From: Flavobacterium sp. | GTDB lineage: Bacteria > Bacteroidota > Bacteroidia > Flavobacteriales > Flavobacteriaceae | Assembly: GCF_017744675.1 (NCBI RefSeq) | Contig: NZ_JAGIAV010000001.1 | Span: 456,995 to 520,994, forward strand | Reading direction: 5' to 3' | DNA length: 64,000 nt | Shown: piece after piece, positions 15,979 to 24,824 of the stretch | Layout: each line of letters begins with the position of its first letter | How positions within the stretch are numbered: the stretch's first letter is position 1 | The notes under the pieces: generated by a model | Seen by the model: the letters and a program-made list of their open reading frames with translations, nothing else | The model's database searches: none | Told to the model about the DNA's origin: nothing | Position numbers and translations under genes: made by a program

Positions 15979-17616
15979 ATGTATCCGTATTTCAAAAAAA
16001 GATTTATTATACCAGTCGCTGCGGCGGGAATGTTGTTTGTTGGAACCAGTTTTAAAGAAGATTTTTTTGAAATTGCCAAACAGATCGAAATTTTTACGAC
16101 TTTATTCAAAGCCGTAAATACCAATTATGTTGATGAAACTAATCCGGGAGATTTGATGGATAAAGCGATCAAAAGCATGTTGGGAAGTTTGGATCCGTAC
16201 ACGGTTTATTTTAACGAACAGGACGTGGTTAATTTTAAAATCAATAATACGGGAGAATATACAGGAATCGGAGCTTTGATTTCTAGAAAAAACGATCGCT
16301 TGATTGTTCGCGAACCTTATAAAAATTATCCAGCTGACAAAGCGGGACTTAAAGCGGGAGACGAAATTATTCAGATTGGAGATGTTTTAATTGCCGATTT
16401 TAAAGATGACGCTTCGCAATTATTGAAAGGAACAAAAAACACAAAAATCAACATCAAATATCTTCGTCAAGGAAAACCAAATACTACTGTTTTGGTTTTG
16501 GATGAAGTAGATATTAAATCGGTTCCTTTTTACGGAAAAATTGATGACAAAACTGGTTATATCGTTTTGGCACATTTTAGCAGAAAAGCTTCTGCTGAAG
16601 TAAAAGAAGCTCTTGAAAAATTAAAAGCTGATGGCGCTAAACAGATTGTTTTGGACTTACGCGGAAATCCTGGAGGATTATTAAACGAAGCAATTGATAT
16701 CTGTAATTTGTTTGTTCCGAAAAATGAAGTTATTGTAACGACTAAATCGCGAATTGAAAAACACAATAATACTTATAAAACACAGAAAGAACCAGTTGAT
16801 ACTGAAATTCCGCTAGCGATTTTAGTAAACGGAAGAAGTGCTTCGGCTTCTGAAATTGTATCGGGTGCTTTACAAGATCTGGATCGTGCCGTAATTTTAG
16901 GAAGCAGAAGTTTTGGAAAAGGTTTGGTGCAACGTTCTGTTGATTTGACATACGGAACACAGCTCAAAGTAACGATCTCTAGATATTACACGCCATCTGG
17001 CCGTTGTATTCAAGCTTTGGATTATGCGCATAAAGATAAAAATGGTGTGGCTCAAAAAACAGACGCTAAAAATTTCAATGCTTTTAAAACTAGAAAAGGA
17101 AGAACGGTTTATGATGGAGGCGGCGTTTTGCCAGATATCGAATTGGAAGAAACCAAAACTAGTGCGATCGCAACTGCTTTAATTAAAAATGACGGTGTTT
17201 TTGATTACGCAACTGCTTACTATTACAAAAATCCAAATTTAGGTGATAAGATTCCAACTCTTACTGATGCGGATTATACGGCTTTCAAACAATACTTAAA
17301 AACGAATAAAATTACTTTTGATACCGACACCGAAGTAGCTTTGAAAAATACTTTAGCGGCAGCTAAAAAAGAAAAAATAGACGAGACCATCACTGCCGAA
17401 TATCAGCAATTGTTGAATGCTTTAGAAAAAAGCGAGACAACTTTACTAGATAAAAACCAAAAAGAAATTAAAAACATGATTTTGGAAGAGTTGATTAAAA
17501 GATATCAATATCAAGAAGGTTTGTATCAGTATTACTTAAAAAACAATTCAGAAATTAAAAGAGCAGTTAGTGTATTAAATAACCAGACAGAATATAAAAC
17601 GATTTTAAAAATGTAG
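15979..17616 (+). CDS. S41-family C-terminal processing peptidase with PDZ domain
   Basis: 545 residues. An N-terminal hydrophobic segment (about 9-22) directs it to the periplasm. The PDZ domain (about 90-175) contains GIGALISR and AGLKAGDEIIQIG. The S41 catalytic core contains LDLRGNPGG, the serine motif GRSASASEI (285-293) and the lysine of SFGKG (Lys314), giving a Ser-Lys dyad. The C-terminal 170 residues are helical. It degrades or trims periplasmic proteins from their C-termini. Two bases separate it from the DUF4349 gene and three from the OmpA-domain gene, so these form one operon. Confidence 0.95.
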   Translation: MYPYFKKRFIIPVAAAGMLFVGTSFKEDFFEIAKQIEIFTTLFKAVNTNYVDETNPGDLMDKAIKSMLGSLDPYTVYFNEQDVVNFKINNTGEYTGIGALISRKNDRLIVREPYKNYPADKAGLKAGDEIIQIGDVLIADFKDDASQLLKGTKNTKINIKYLRQGKPNTTVLVLDEVDIKSVPFYGKIDDKTGYIVLAHFSRKASAEVKEALEKLKADGAKQIVLDLRGNPGGLLNEAIDICNLFVPKNEVIVTTKSRIEKHNNTYKTQKEPVDTEIPLAILVNGRSASASEIVSGALQDLDRAVILGSRSFGKGLVQRSVDLTYGTQLKVTISRYYTPSGRCIQALDYAHKDKNGVAQKTDAKNFNAFKTRKGRTVYDGGGVLPDIELEETKTSAIATALIKNDGVFDYATAYYYKNPNLGDKIPTLTDADYTAFKQYLKTNKITFDTDTEVALKNTLAAAKKEKIDETITAEYQQLLNALEKSETTLLDKNQKEIKNMILEELIKRYQYQEGLYQYYLKNNSEIKRAVSVLNNQTEYKTILKM

Positions 17617-17619
17617 TGA

Positions 17620-18423
17620 ATGAAGATAACTCTAGCCCTGATTCTTTTTTCATTTTATACAGCAAACGCACAGCAAAAACCAGTTGAAACTATTTATTTT
17701 GAATTTGACAGGTATGATTTGACAGAAAAGCAAATCGATGTGGTTTCTAACTTTATAAAAAGCATAGACACTTCTAAAGTAGAGTCTATACAGATTTATG
17801 GCTATTGTGATGATCGCGGAAATGATGAGTATAACTTCAGATTGTCTAATAATCGGGCTAATACAATTCAGAATCTATTGATCGAAAGAGGATTCAATCA
17901 AAGTAAAATCGTTATTCTGGAAGGAAAAGGGCGTGTTGTCGTAAAAGCAGATACGGTAGAAAATCTGTACGAGACGCGTCTCCGTAATCGGCGGGTTGAC
18001 TTAATTGTCGTAAAAAAGAATAGTTTCGGAAAAGGGATTTTTACTTCTTTTAAAGACGATTTAAAAGTTGGCGATAAAGTTTATCTGGAATCTATTTTAT
18101 TTGATATTGGAAGTGCTAAATTGACTCCAAATTCCAAAAAAGAACTAGACAAAATTGCCATTACACTACAAAACCACAGAAATCTCTATTTTGAAATACG
18201 CGGGCACGTCTGCTGCACACCCGATATTTATAGCGACGGAATTGATAGAGATACGAAAGAAAGAAGACTTTCTTGGAACCGAGCAAAAACTGTTTTTTAC
18301 TATTTAATTTCCAAAAAAGTGTCCAAAAGCCGCATGACCTACATAGGCTGCGGCAATAAATATCCTTTAGGAAAAGGCGATAATTACGATCGGCGGGTGG
18401 AATTTGTGATTACCAAAATTTAA
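17620..18423 (+). CDS. Tandem OmpA-like peptidoglycan-binding domain protein
   Basis: 267 residues with a signal peptide (MKITLALILFSFYTANAQQ). Two OmpA-like domains follow in series. The first is at about 22-130 (IYFEFDRYDLTEKQ, YGYCDDRGNDEYN, LSNNRANTIQNLL). The second, at about 150-265, contains ILFDIGSAKLTPNSKKELD, IRGHVCCTP and LSWNRAKTVFYYL. No beta-barrel or lipobox is present, so it is a soluble periplasmic double anchor with possible contacts to two glycan strands. The second domain has an unusual Cys-Cys insertion. It is the last gene of the rnpA-protease run, starting three bases after the protease stop. Confidence 0.9.
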   Translation: MKITLALILFSFYTANAQQKPVETIYFEFDRYDLTEKQIDVVSNFIKSIDTSKVESIQIYGYCDDRGNDEYNFRLSNNRANTIQNLLIERGFNQSKIVILEGKGRVVVKADTVENLYETRLRNRRVDLIVVKKNSFGKGIFTSFKDDLKVGDKVYLESILFDIGSAKLTPNSKKELDKIAITLQNHRNLYFEIRGHVCCTPDIYSDGIDRDTKERRLSWNRAKTVFYYLISKKVSKSRMTYIGCGNKYPLGKGDNYDRRVEFVITKI

Positions 18424-18426
18424 TTT

Positions 18427-18460
18427 AAGCTACTAAGGTTCTGAGTCACTAAGATTCTAA
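18427..18460. repeat. Dispersed intergenic repeat words
   Basis: GCTACTAAGGTTCTGAGTC and ACTAAGATTCTAAG are two near-copies of one ~14-base phrase, a low-complexity type common between Flavobacterium genes. It marks the boundary between the host-like OmpA gene and the AT-rich peptide cluster that begins at 18540. Confidence 0.5.
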
Positions 18461-18539
18461 GTTTTTTGCTTTTGATTATTCTTTTATTTTCTTTAGAATA
18501 ATAAGTATAAAAATTTTATTTGTCGTTATTAAGGTTTAG

Positions 18540-19826
18540 TTATCTTTTAAAAATATCTCTAAATTGATATAATAATCTCTCGATTAAACGCAAATCTTCT
18601 GTAACAATTTCTGCAGATCCCGACATTTCTTGTTTAAACGGAATTCTTTTATGATATGATGTTTCTAACTTCTTAGGCAATAATACATCAATCCATAAAT
18701 TCCCGTCTTTATCAGGTGTCAATGAAATATTATTGACTTTTCCTGTTAACATACCAAACTGATTATCTGGAAAATTTGTCAATCTTATATTGACAAATTG
18801 ACCTTTTTTTATTTTACCCGAATTTAATGCTGGCGCTTTCAATTTGCCTATATAATCTTTTTCTAAAATTGGAACTATTGCAAAAACTGCTGAACCAACT
18901 TCTACAAATTGATTCTCAGACCAGATTTGTAAAAAACTTATTTTTCCATTAATAGAAGATTTTAAAATATAATTAAGTTCCCAATCTCTCAGTGCTTTTT
19001 TTAATTGAAAAAAAGCCTGCATTTTGTTGTTTTCCAAATTGATTTCTTCTTTACTTTCATTAATATGTGTAGTTTGATTATTGCGTCTTAATTCATTTAA
19101 TGAAGATTTTAGTTGAGAGATAGTGCTTAAAAAAGTGTTGTAACCCTTTTGAGCTTGCAAATAAATTAATCGTTGTTTCTCTACTTCTTGAGAAGAGTAT
19201 ATTCCCTTTATAAATAAAAGTTCATAACGATCGAGATCATTTTTTTGAAGAAGTAATTCATTTTGATTAATATCTTTTTGAGATTGTAACAAACTTAGTC
19301 TTTCCTGTAGTTGATTTGCTTCATAACGTTGAGCTATATCTTCAACTCGATAGGGTTTTAGTCTTAAATTAAGTTCGTCCGCTAAACTTTCTTTTCTAAA
19401 ATTTGCAAAAGAGCTTTCAACATCGCCTAATTGAGCAGAATTAAATTTTGCAAACGGAAACTTAACTTTCTCAATATTTATTGTGTCCAAGATATTTTTT
19501 AATAAAAAAATATCTTGTGATCTTGCAGAATTTTCTAAAACAGCTAAAACTGCATTTGGTTTTACAATCTCTTTATCTTTTACTAGAATTGCATCAATTT
19601 TGCCTGAAATATTAACAACTACTTTCTGAGGTGGCATATTAGTGGTTATTACAACTTGGGATGTTATAATATCAGGATATTTTACAAACCATGATATTAA
19701 AAAAAGTACTATAATAAATAATAATAAAATGCTATTGCCCCATTTTTGAATAGCCTTTGGGGGACTAGACAAAACATCTCTTACCTCTTCACTATAAATT
19801 TTAAGACTATTGTTAATTTCTTCCAT
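18540..19826 (-). CDS. HlyD-family membrane fusion protein of the peptide exporter
   Basis: 428 residues. A single N-terminal membrane helix (about 29-46) follows a short cytosolic stretch. A split biotinyl-lipoyl/beta-barrel domain (VVVNISGKIDAILVKDKEIV) surrounds a long periplasmic coiled coil (about 130-270). The C-terminal region has the HlyD RLTNFPDNQFGMLTGKVNNI barrel. It bridges the inner-membrane ABC exporter to an outer-membrane channel. It follows the exporter gene by one base and is the last gene of the minus-strand peptide cluster. No TolC-type gene is present in the window. AT-rich codon use as in its neighbours. Confidence 0.93.
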   Translation of the reverse strand: MEEINNSLKIYSEEVRDVLSSPPKAIQKWGNSILLLFIIVLFLISWFVKYPDIITSQVVITTNMPPQKVVVNISGKIDAILVKDKEIVKPNAVLAVLENSARSQDIFLLKNILDTINIEKVKFPFAKFNSAQLGDVESSFANFRKESLADELNLRLKPYRVEDIAQRYEANQLQERLSLLQSQKDINQNELLLQKNDLDRYELLFIKGIYSSQEVEKQRLIYLQAQKGYNTFLSTISQLKSSLNELRRNNQTTHINESKEEINLENNKMQAFFQLKKALRDWELNYILKSSINGKISFLQIWSENQFVEVGSAVFAIVPILEKDYIGKLKAPALNSGKIKKGQFVNIRLTNFPDNQFGMLTGKVNNISLTPDKDGNLWIDVLLPKKLETSYHKRIPFKQEMSGSAEIVTEDLRLIERLLYQFRDIFKR

Positions 19827-19827
19827 T

Positions 19828-22020
19828 TTAACTTCCTAATTCTAATTGATTTTTAACCAATTCAAAATATTTTCCTTTTAATTTAGTTAAATCATTATGA
19901 TTGCCCTGCTCTACAATTTCTCCATTTTCAAGAACAATTATATTATCTGCATTTTTTACCGTACTTAATCTGTGCGCAACAATTATAGCAGTTTTTCCAT
20001 AAATAAACTCTCTAAGATTTTTCATTATTATTTTTTCATTATTAGCATCAAGAGCACTTGTCGCTTCATCAAACAAAAAATATAATGGGTTTTTATATAC
20101 GGCTCGAGCAATCATAATTCGCTGTTCCTGTCCGCCACTTAAACGAATTCCTGACGTTCCTAATTCCGTATTATATTTATTAGGTAATCTCCCTACAAAG
20201 GATTCGATATTTGAAACAAATGCTGCGTTATTTAATTTATTCCTGTCTATAATTTCATTTTGTTCTGACTCAGAAATATTACCACCTATAGTATCATTAA
20301 AAATAAAAGTATCTTGCATGACAGCTCCACAATTTAAACGCCAAAAATCATTGTTTATCTCTATTAAATTTACTGCTCCAACACTAATACTTCCTTCGGT
20401 CGGTTCATAAAATTTCAATAATAGTTTCATCAAAGTAGTTTTACCACTACCACTAGCACCAACAATGGCTGTCGTTTTTCCTTCAGGAATAGTACAATTA
20501 ATGTTTCTTAAAACAACTGCTGAAGTTTTACCACCATATCTATAAGTTAAATCTTTTAAAATTATAGTTTTATCATTAGGCAGTTCTTTTATTTTGCCAG
20601 CTGAAATTATATCCTCGTCATCCTTTAAATGAACTTGTGACAATCTCTCCAAACTTAATTTTGCATCTTGCCATGATTGTATAAAAAGAACAAAACTACT
20701 CAAAGGCAAATTAAGTTGTCCTACAATGAATTGTATTGACGTCATCATACCAATTGTTAGATTACCATCTACCACTGCCTTAGCAGAAAGAAAAGTGATG
20801 ATAATATTTTTTAGTTCATTAATAAAATTAGCTCCAATATTTTGATATTGTGCTAATTTTAATGTGCTTAGGGAAGTTTTAAACAAACTAATCTGATTAT
20901 ATTCCCATTTCCAACGATTTTTCCGCTGTGAATTGTTAATCTTAATTTCTTTGACACCATTAATAATTTGAATTAGTGAAGTTTGATTTTGTGATAGTTG
21001 ATCAAATCTCCTAAAATCTAATTCTGCTCTTTTTTTTAAAAAAAAGAAAGTCCAACTAATATAAAAAATAGAGCCTATTATAAATACCAAAAAGATAATC
21101 AGATTATAATATATTAAAATTCCATTAAATATTACAAAAGTCACTATTGAGAATATCATATTCACACTAGAAGAAGAAACAAAATTTTGTATGCGTGTGT
21201 GATCTGTAATTCTTTGTAAGTGTTCTCCAGAATTTCTTGTATCAAAATAATTTACTGGCAATTTCAACATTTTATATAAAAAATCTGAAATTATTTTGAT
21301 ATTAAACCTACTTGTTATATGTATCAAAATCCATTCTCTAAATATAGTCACTAGAGTTTGCGAAAGTATTAGAACAAACTGCGCAATAAGAATTAAATAT
21401 ATAAACGAAACATTTTTATTATTAACACCAATATCTACTACAGATTGCATTAAAAAAGGCAAAATAAACTGGATAATAGTAGCGATAAATAAACCTATAA
21501 AAACTTGATAGATTAATTTTTTATATGGTCTAAAATAAGGATATATAAATGAAAATCCCTGCATTTTTTCTTTATCATCATCTTGCTCGTAAAATTTAGC
21601 ATTGGGTTCTAATATTAAAACATAGCCTGTCTCATCCGAAACATCAGTCCAAGCTGATTTAAAATCTTTTTGAGAATAAATTAGTAACCCTTGAGCTGGA
21701 TCAGCTACATATATTTTTGATTTAGTAATTTTATATATAACAACAAAATGTTTTTGTCTCCATGGCACGATAAAAGGAGTTGGTAGTTCGTTTACTAAAC
21801 TTTCTAAAGAAATTCGCATACCGAGAGTGCGCATTTCTATTGCTTCAGCTGCTTCTGCAATTCCTGCCATTGTTACACCCTGTTTGGTAATACTAGCTTT
21901 GTCCCTTAAAAATTCTCGCGAAAAATTTTTACCATAGTATTTGGAAACCATTCTCAAACAGGTGGGCCCACAATCTTTATTATCTAATTGTCTAAAATGT
22001 GGAAACTTCTTTTTTATCAT
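19828..22020 (-). CDS. C39 peptidase-containing ABC exporter (PCAT/bacteriocin type)
   Basis: 730 residues, complete. The N-terminal C39 cysteine protease domain (1-140) has QLDNKDCGPTCL (catalytic Cys17), His91 in RQKHFVVIYK and Asp107 in VADPAQG. Six membrane helices span about 165-440. The ATPase domain has Walker A VGASGSGKTT (about 518-527), the signature LSGGQEQR and Walker B LFDEATSALD, then the switch His in VAHRLST. Such proteins remove double-glycine leaders and export the mature peptide. A matching 55-residue double-glycine precursor is encoded at 24825-24992. The HlyD gene follows after one base. Confidence 0.96.
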   Translation of the reverse strand: MIKKKFPHFRQLDNKDCGPTCLRMVSKYYGKNFSREFLRDKASITKQGVTMAGIAEAAEAIEMRTLGMRISLESLVNELPTPFIVPWRQKHFVVIYKITKSKIYVADPAQGLLIYSQKDFKSAWTDVSDETGYVLILEPNAKFYEQDDDKEKMQGFSFIYPYFRPYKKLIYQVFIGLFIATIIQFILPFLMQSVVDIGVNNKNVSFIYLILIAQFVLILSQTLVTIFREWILIHITSRFNIKIISDFLYKMLKLPVNYFDTRNSGEHLQRITDHTRIQNFVSSSSVNMIFSIVTFVIFNGILIYYNLIIFLVFIIGSIFYISWTFFFLKKRAELDFRRFDQLSQNQTSLIQIINGVKEIKINNSQRKNRWKWEYNQISLFKTSLSTLKLAQYQNIGANFINELKNIIITFLSAKAVVDGNLTIGMMTSIQFIVGQLNLPLSSFVLFIQSWQDAKLSLERLSQVHLKDDEDIISAGKIKELPNDKTIILKDLTYRYGGKTSAVVLRNINCTIPEGKTTAIVGASGSGKTTLMKLLLKFYEPTEGSISVGAVNLIEINNDFWRLNCGAVMQDTFIFNDTIGGNISESEQNEIIDRNKLNNAAFVSNIESFVGRLPNKYNTELGTSGIRLSGGQEQRIMIARAVYKNPLYFLFDEATSALDANNEKIIMKNLREFIYGKTAIIVAHRLSTVKNADNIIVLENGEIVEQGNHNDLTKLKGKYFELVKNQLELGS

Positions 22021-22100
22021 TTATAATCTATACTTTTAGCGAACTTTTATATTTTAATTCTGTAATCTTGAATCCTTATGTAGAAATATATAAATATTTG

Positions 22101-22895
22101 CTACTTAAAATTCCATCTTACCTGATAAGGATAAATTTCATATATTGTATTATCTTCATTTATTGTAAATCCCAATTTTGCATCTTCTTTTGCTTCATTA
22201 AATAAATTATTACTATCTTTTGATGAAAATCCTAACCTAGCCATACATATAGATTTATAATATTTAGCATCTGAAAAATTTGGATATATTTTTAATGCTT
22301 TATCAAATAATATAATTGCTTCATCCCATTTTTTTAATTCATATTTCGCAATTCCATAATAAAATAAAGCGGTAGGATGCTCCAACTGCTGTCTATTCAA
22401 AAAAATATCATCGTTATACTCTTTTAATACTTTTTCGGCTTTATCAAACTTATTTAATTGTAGGTAACATATACCAATATAAAAACTATAGGTATGATCC
22501 ATTACGTAGTTATTTCCATACTTTTTTATACACTCTTCGAAATCCAAAATAGCTTCTTCATATGTTTTGGAAAAAATGCACTTTATAAAAGCTCTATATG
22601 GCAGCCACTCTTCTGAATTATATAGAACAGCTTTACTAATATACTGCATCCCCATTTCATACTTCCGAGCTTTAAAGTACGGCATAGCTTTTTGTTGCCA
22701 TAAATATGCAACTGTACTGTCTTTTTTAAGACCATTATCTAAACAGCTTTGCCATTCTGACATTTGATAATTGTAATTATATCTTAAAGCGCAATTAGTT
22801 GCATATTCTTGTATTATAATCTCTTGATTTTTTGCTTGTGAATAGTTTAACCACGAAAACATTAATAAGAAAAGGGAAATAATTATTTTTATCAT
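22101..22895 (-). CDS. Secreted TPR-repeat protein of the peptide cluster
   Basis: 264 residues. A signal peptide (MIKIIISLFLLMFSWLNYSQ) is followed by helix-turn-helix pairs matching tetratricopeptide repeats, clearest in FYIGICYLQLNKFDKAEKVL and ALFYYGIAKYELKKWDEAI, then DAKYYKSICMARLGFS. It would be a periplasmic scaffold that binds another protein or peptide. Its position between the putative modification protein (2-base gap) and the exporter (80-base gap) makes it part of the cluster, perhaps an assembly or immunity factor; the sequence alone does not decide. Composition is very AT-rich. Confidence 0.85.
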   Translation of the reverse strand: MIKIIISLFLLMFSWLNYSQAKNQEIIIQEYATNCALRYNYNYQMSEWQSCLDNGLKKDSTVAYLWQQKAMPYFKARKYEMGMQYISKAVLYNSEEWLPYRAFIKCIFSKTYEEAILDFEECIKKYGNNYVMDHTYSFYIGICYLQLNKFDKAEKVLKEYNDDIFLNRQQLEHPTALFYYGIAKYELKKWDEAIILFDKALKIYPNFSDAKYYKSICMARLGFSSKDSNNLFNEAKEDAKLGFTINEDNTIYEIYPYQVRWNFK

Positions 22896-22897
22896 AA

Positions 22898-24025
22898 TTA
22901 ATTAAAATTTGATTGATCAAAATTTTTCATTGTGAAGTTGTATGGCTGATTATTATAATTATAATATTTCGTTGTAATATGCCATTTTTTTGAAATTTCT
23001 AAATACTTTTTTCTAATTAGATTATAAATCTCAATTCCTTCAAGTGTCAACACATTTTCTTTTCCATTATAAAACTTATTTATTTCTTCAAGTCTTGACA
23101 AATCAAAAGAACATTTAATTAAATAAAAACCTATTCTTGCTATAGCTTCTTTTCTTTGTTTTTCTTTGAATTTATTATTTTTTAGACAATCATCTAAGCA
23201 TAAAAATGTCGCATAATATGTATAAAGTGCATGAAAAAGTATATAAACTGTTCTATGATCTTTTAATTTTATGATATCTTCTACATTTTGTTCTTCATTA
23301 ATTTTAAAAATAGCCTTTCTGTTATAGAATAATGTTGTTAAAATAATATGCCCGGTTTGATGGGCAATATCATCAACAAAAAAGACTTCATCATAATCAT
23401 CTTGGTAGACATTTAAAAAAACTATACCATGAGCATTTATTGATGCAAAAGAATTGGTATTGTTAGTATCCGTCTTAAAAATTAGTATTTTTTGACAACA
23501 AAGTTCAATTAGATTAAAATGTTCCTTTGAGTTTTCCTTAATTAGAGAAAGTGCATTTGTTAAATAATTAATATTTTTATTGAACAACTTATTACTACAA
23601 TCTATCTGACTATAATCTAGTATATTTCCAGAAATATTTTTAAAAATATTTTGAAGTAAATCAACTGGATGTATAAACACTTCAATATTAGTATTCTCTA
23701 TCATTTGTATCTTATCAAAAGGAATGGGTTCTTCTTTATTAAAATATCCTAATTTTGGAAGGTAAGCAATACTACTAGTGCTACTAAAAGAATGATTAAT
23801 CTCCAAATCTTGTTTGTCCAGAAAATAACCTTGCATGATTTCTACTAAAAGTTCATTAGAGAAATAATTTTCAATTTTATGATTAAAATAAAAGAACAAT
23901 AGTGGTTCTAGAAATAAATTATCGTCATCAAAATCGATTCTTTCTAATAAATCTGGATTTTCTTTATAAATAAGCAATTTGATAGTATTTATCATTTCTG
24001 TTTGGCAAGCCTTGATATCCCTCAT
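22898..24025 (-). CDS. Putative peptide-modification protein, HExxH-like (HQTGH)
   Basis: 375 residues, no signal peptide, so cytosolic. No certain family. The C-terminal half resembles HExxH-motif proteins found in RiPP clusters (described as alpha-ketoglutarate-dependent peptide beta-hydroxylases). It has a SFASINAHGIVFLN strand (192-205), then AHQTGHIILTTLFYN with two histidines at 222 and 226, then DHRTVYILFHALYTYY (256-271). That last segment parallels the conserved Arg-containing helix of that family. Glu of HExxH is Gln223, which keeps both His ligands but would abolish classical protease catalysis. The first 190 residues are unfamiliar and may recognise the leader. Two bases separate it from the TPR gene. 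Assignment is inference. Confidence 0.55.
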   Translation of the reverse strand: MRDIKACQTEMINTIKLLIYKENPDLLERIDFDDDNLFLEPLLFFYFNHKIENYFSNELLVEIMQGYFLDKQDLEINHSFSSTSSIAYLPKLGYFNKEEPIPFDKIQMIENTNIEVFIHPVDLLQNIFKNISGNILDYSQIDCSNKLFNKNINYLTNALSLIKENSKEHFNLIELCCQKILIFKTDTNNTNSFASINAHGIVFLNVYQDDYDEVFFVDDIAHQTGHIILTTLFYNRKAIFKINEEQNVEDIIKLKDHRTVYILFHALYTYYATFLCLDDCLKNNKFKEKQRKEAIARIGFYLIKCSFDLSRLEEINKFYNGKENVLTLEGIEIYNLIRKKYLEISKKWHITTKYYNYNNQPYNFTMKNFDQSNFN

Positions 24026-24098
24026 TTTTGAATAATTTTTAATTGTACTTATTATTACCGATTAAATTTAAATTAATATATTGCTATAAAACAGATAA

Positions 24099-24752
24099 TT
24101 AGGAAATTAATATATAGGAAAATGAATTTAAGAAAATATGTAGAGCGATAGATGCAGCAATTCCAAATTTTAATCTCAGCAAAGAAAAAATAAAGCCCGA
24201 AATGATTTTAGAAAATATATATAATACTATTACAATATTTAACGTATTTAAATTATTAAAATTTGACAAATGAAATACTCCAAAAAGCAAACATGAAAAA
24301 TAAATAATTGGTAACATTAAGCTTTTATCATCCGAAATATTTAGTTTATAATTAAACTTTTTAGAAACAAAAAGCAGTAAAAAAGAAATATTAAATACAT
24401 AATATAATACGGTTGATAAAACAAATTTCTCATATAGAAATGAAATCAAGAAAAAGACAGAAAATAAGACTAGATTGTACTTGTTTTTTATAATTAATAA
24501 TCTGAACAAAATTTCTTCCATAATTGGAGATATAATAGCTACCTTAAAAAAAGTAATGTTTTTTGGTATAACAACTTCAGATTTATTAGAAAATTCATGC
24601 ACTAGAATTCCAATAAAAAACGAAAAAAGAATTAACATTAATGTAAAGGCAATAAAATAATAAAATAATGATTTTCTAAAGAAACCGACATATACAATAT
24701 TGCGAGGGCATACTAATATATCTTTTATATCACTTTTAAAGATTTTGAACAT
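24099..24752 (-). CDS. CPBP-family intramembrane metalloprotease
   Basis: 217 residues, strongly hydrophobic with about six membrane helices. CPBP (Rce1/ABI) motifs are in order: motif 1 ISPIMEEILFRLL with Glu79, Glu80 and Arg84; motif 2 FGVFH (Phe157, His161); and motif 3 HIFLN (His205, Asn209). All catalytic residues are present, so it is likely active. Members near bacteriocin genes act as maturation proteases or immunity proteins; either is possible here. It lies directly downstream of the double-glycine precursor, separated by a terminator-like hairpin, and 73 bases before the HExxH-like gene. Very AT-rich. Confidence 0.88.
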   Translation of the reverse strand: MFKIFKSDIKDILVCPRNIVYVGFFRKSLFYYFIAFTLMLILFSFFIGILVHEFSNKSEVVIPKNITFFKVAIISPIMEEILFRLLIIKNKYNLVLFSVFFLISFLYEKFVLSTVLYYVFNISFLLLFVSKKFNYKLNISDDKSLMLPIIYFSCLLFGVFHLSNFNNLNTLNIVIVLYIFSKIISGFIFSLLRLKFGIAASIALHIFLNSFSYILIS

Positions 24753-24756
24753 TTAA

Positions 24757-24818
24757 ATAAAAATTTAACCTATGAAGAAGTTAAAACTATTAAAAAGTTA
24801 ATAACAACTTCATAGGTT
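24757..24818 (-). terminator. Hairpin between precursor and processing genes
   Basis: On the minus strand AACCTATGAAG (24818-24808) pairs with CTTCATAGGTT (24777-24767). The 30-base loop could itself fold, and AAATTTTTAT follows. It starts just after the precursor stop. A leaky terminator here would give many precursor transcripts and few for the modification and export genes, a common arrangement in bacteriocin operons. Confidence 0.7.
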
Positions 24819-24824
24819 TAATTA

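Noticed and set aside
24099..24752. CPBP protein as an abortive-infection phage defence gene
   Set aside because: The family is sometimes labelled Abi, but here it sits beside a GG precursor and a C39 exporter, so peptide maturation or immunity is the more likely role.
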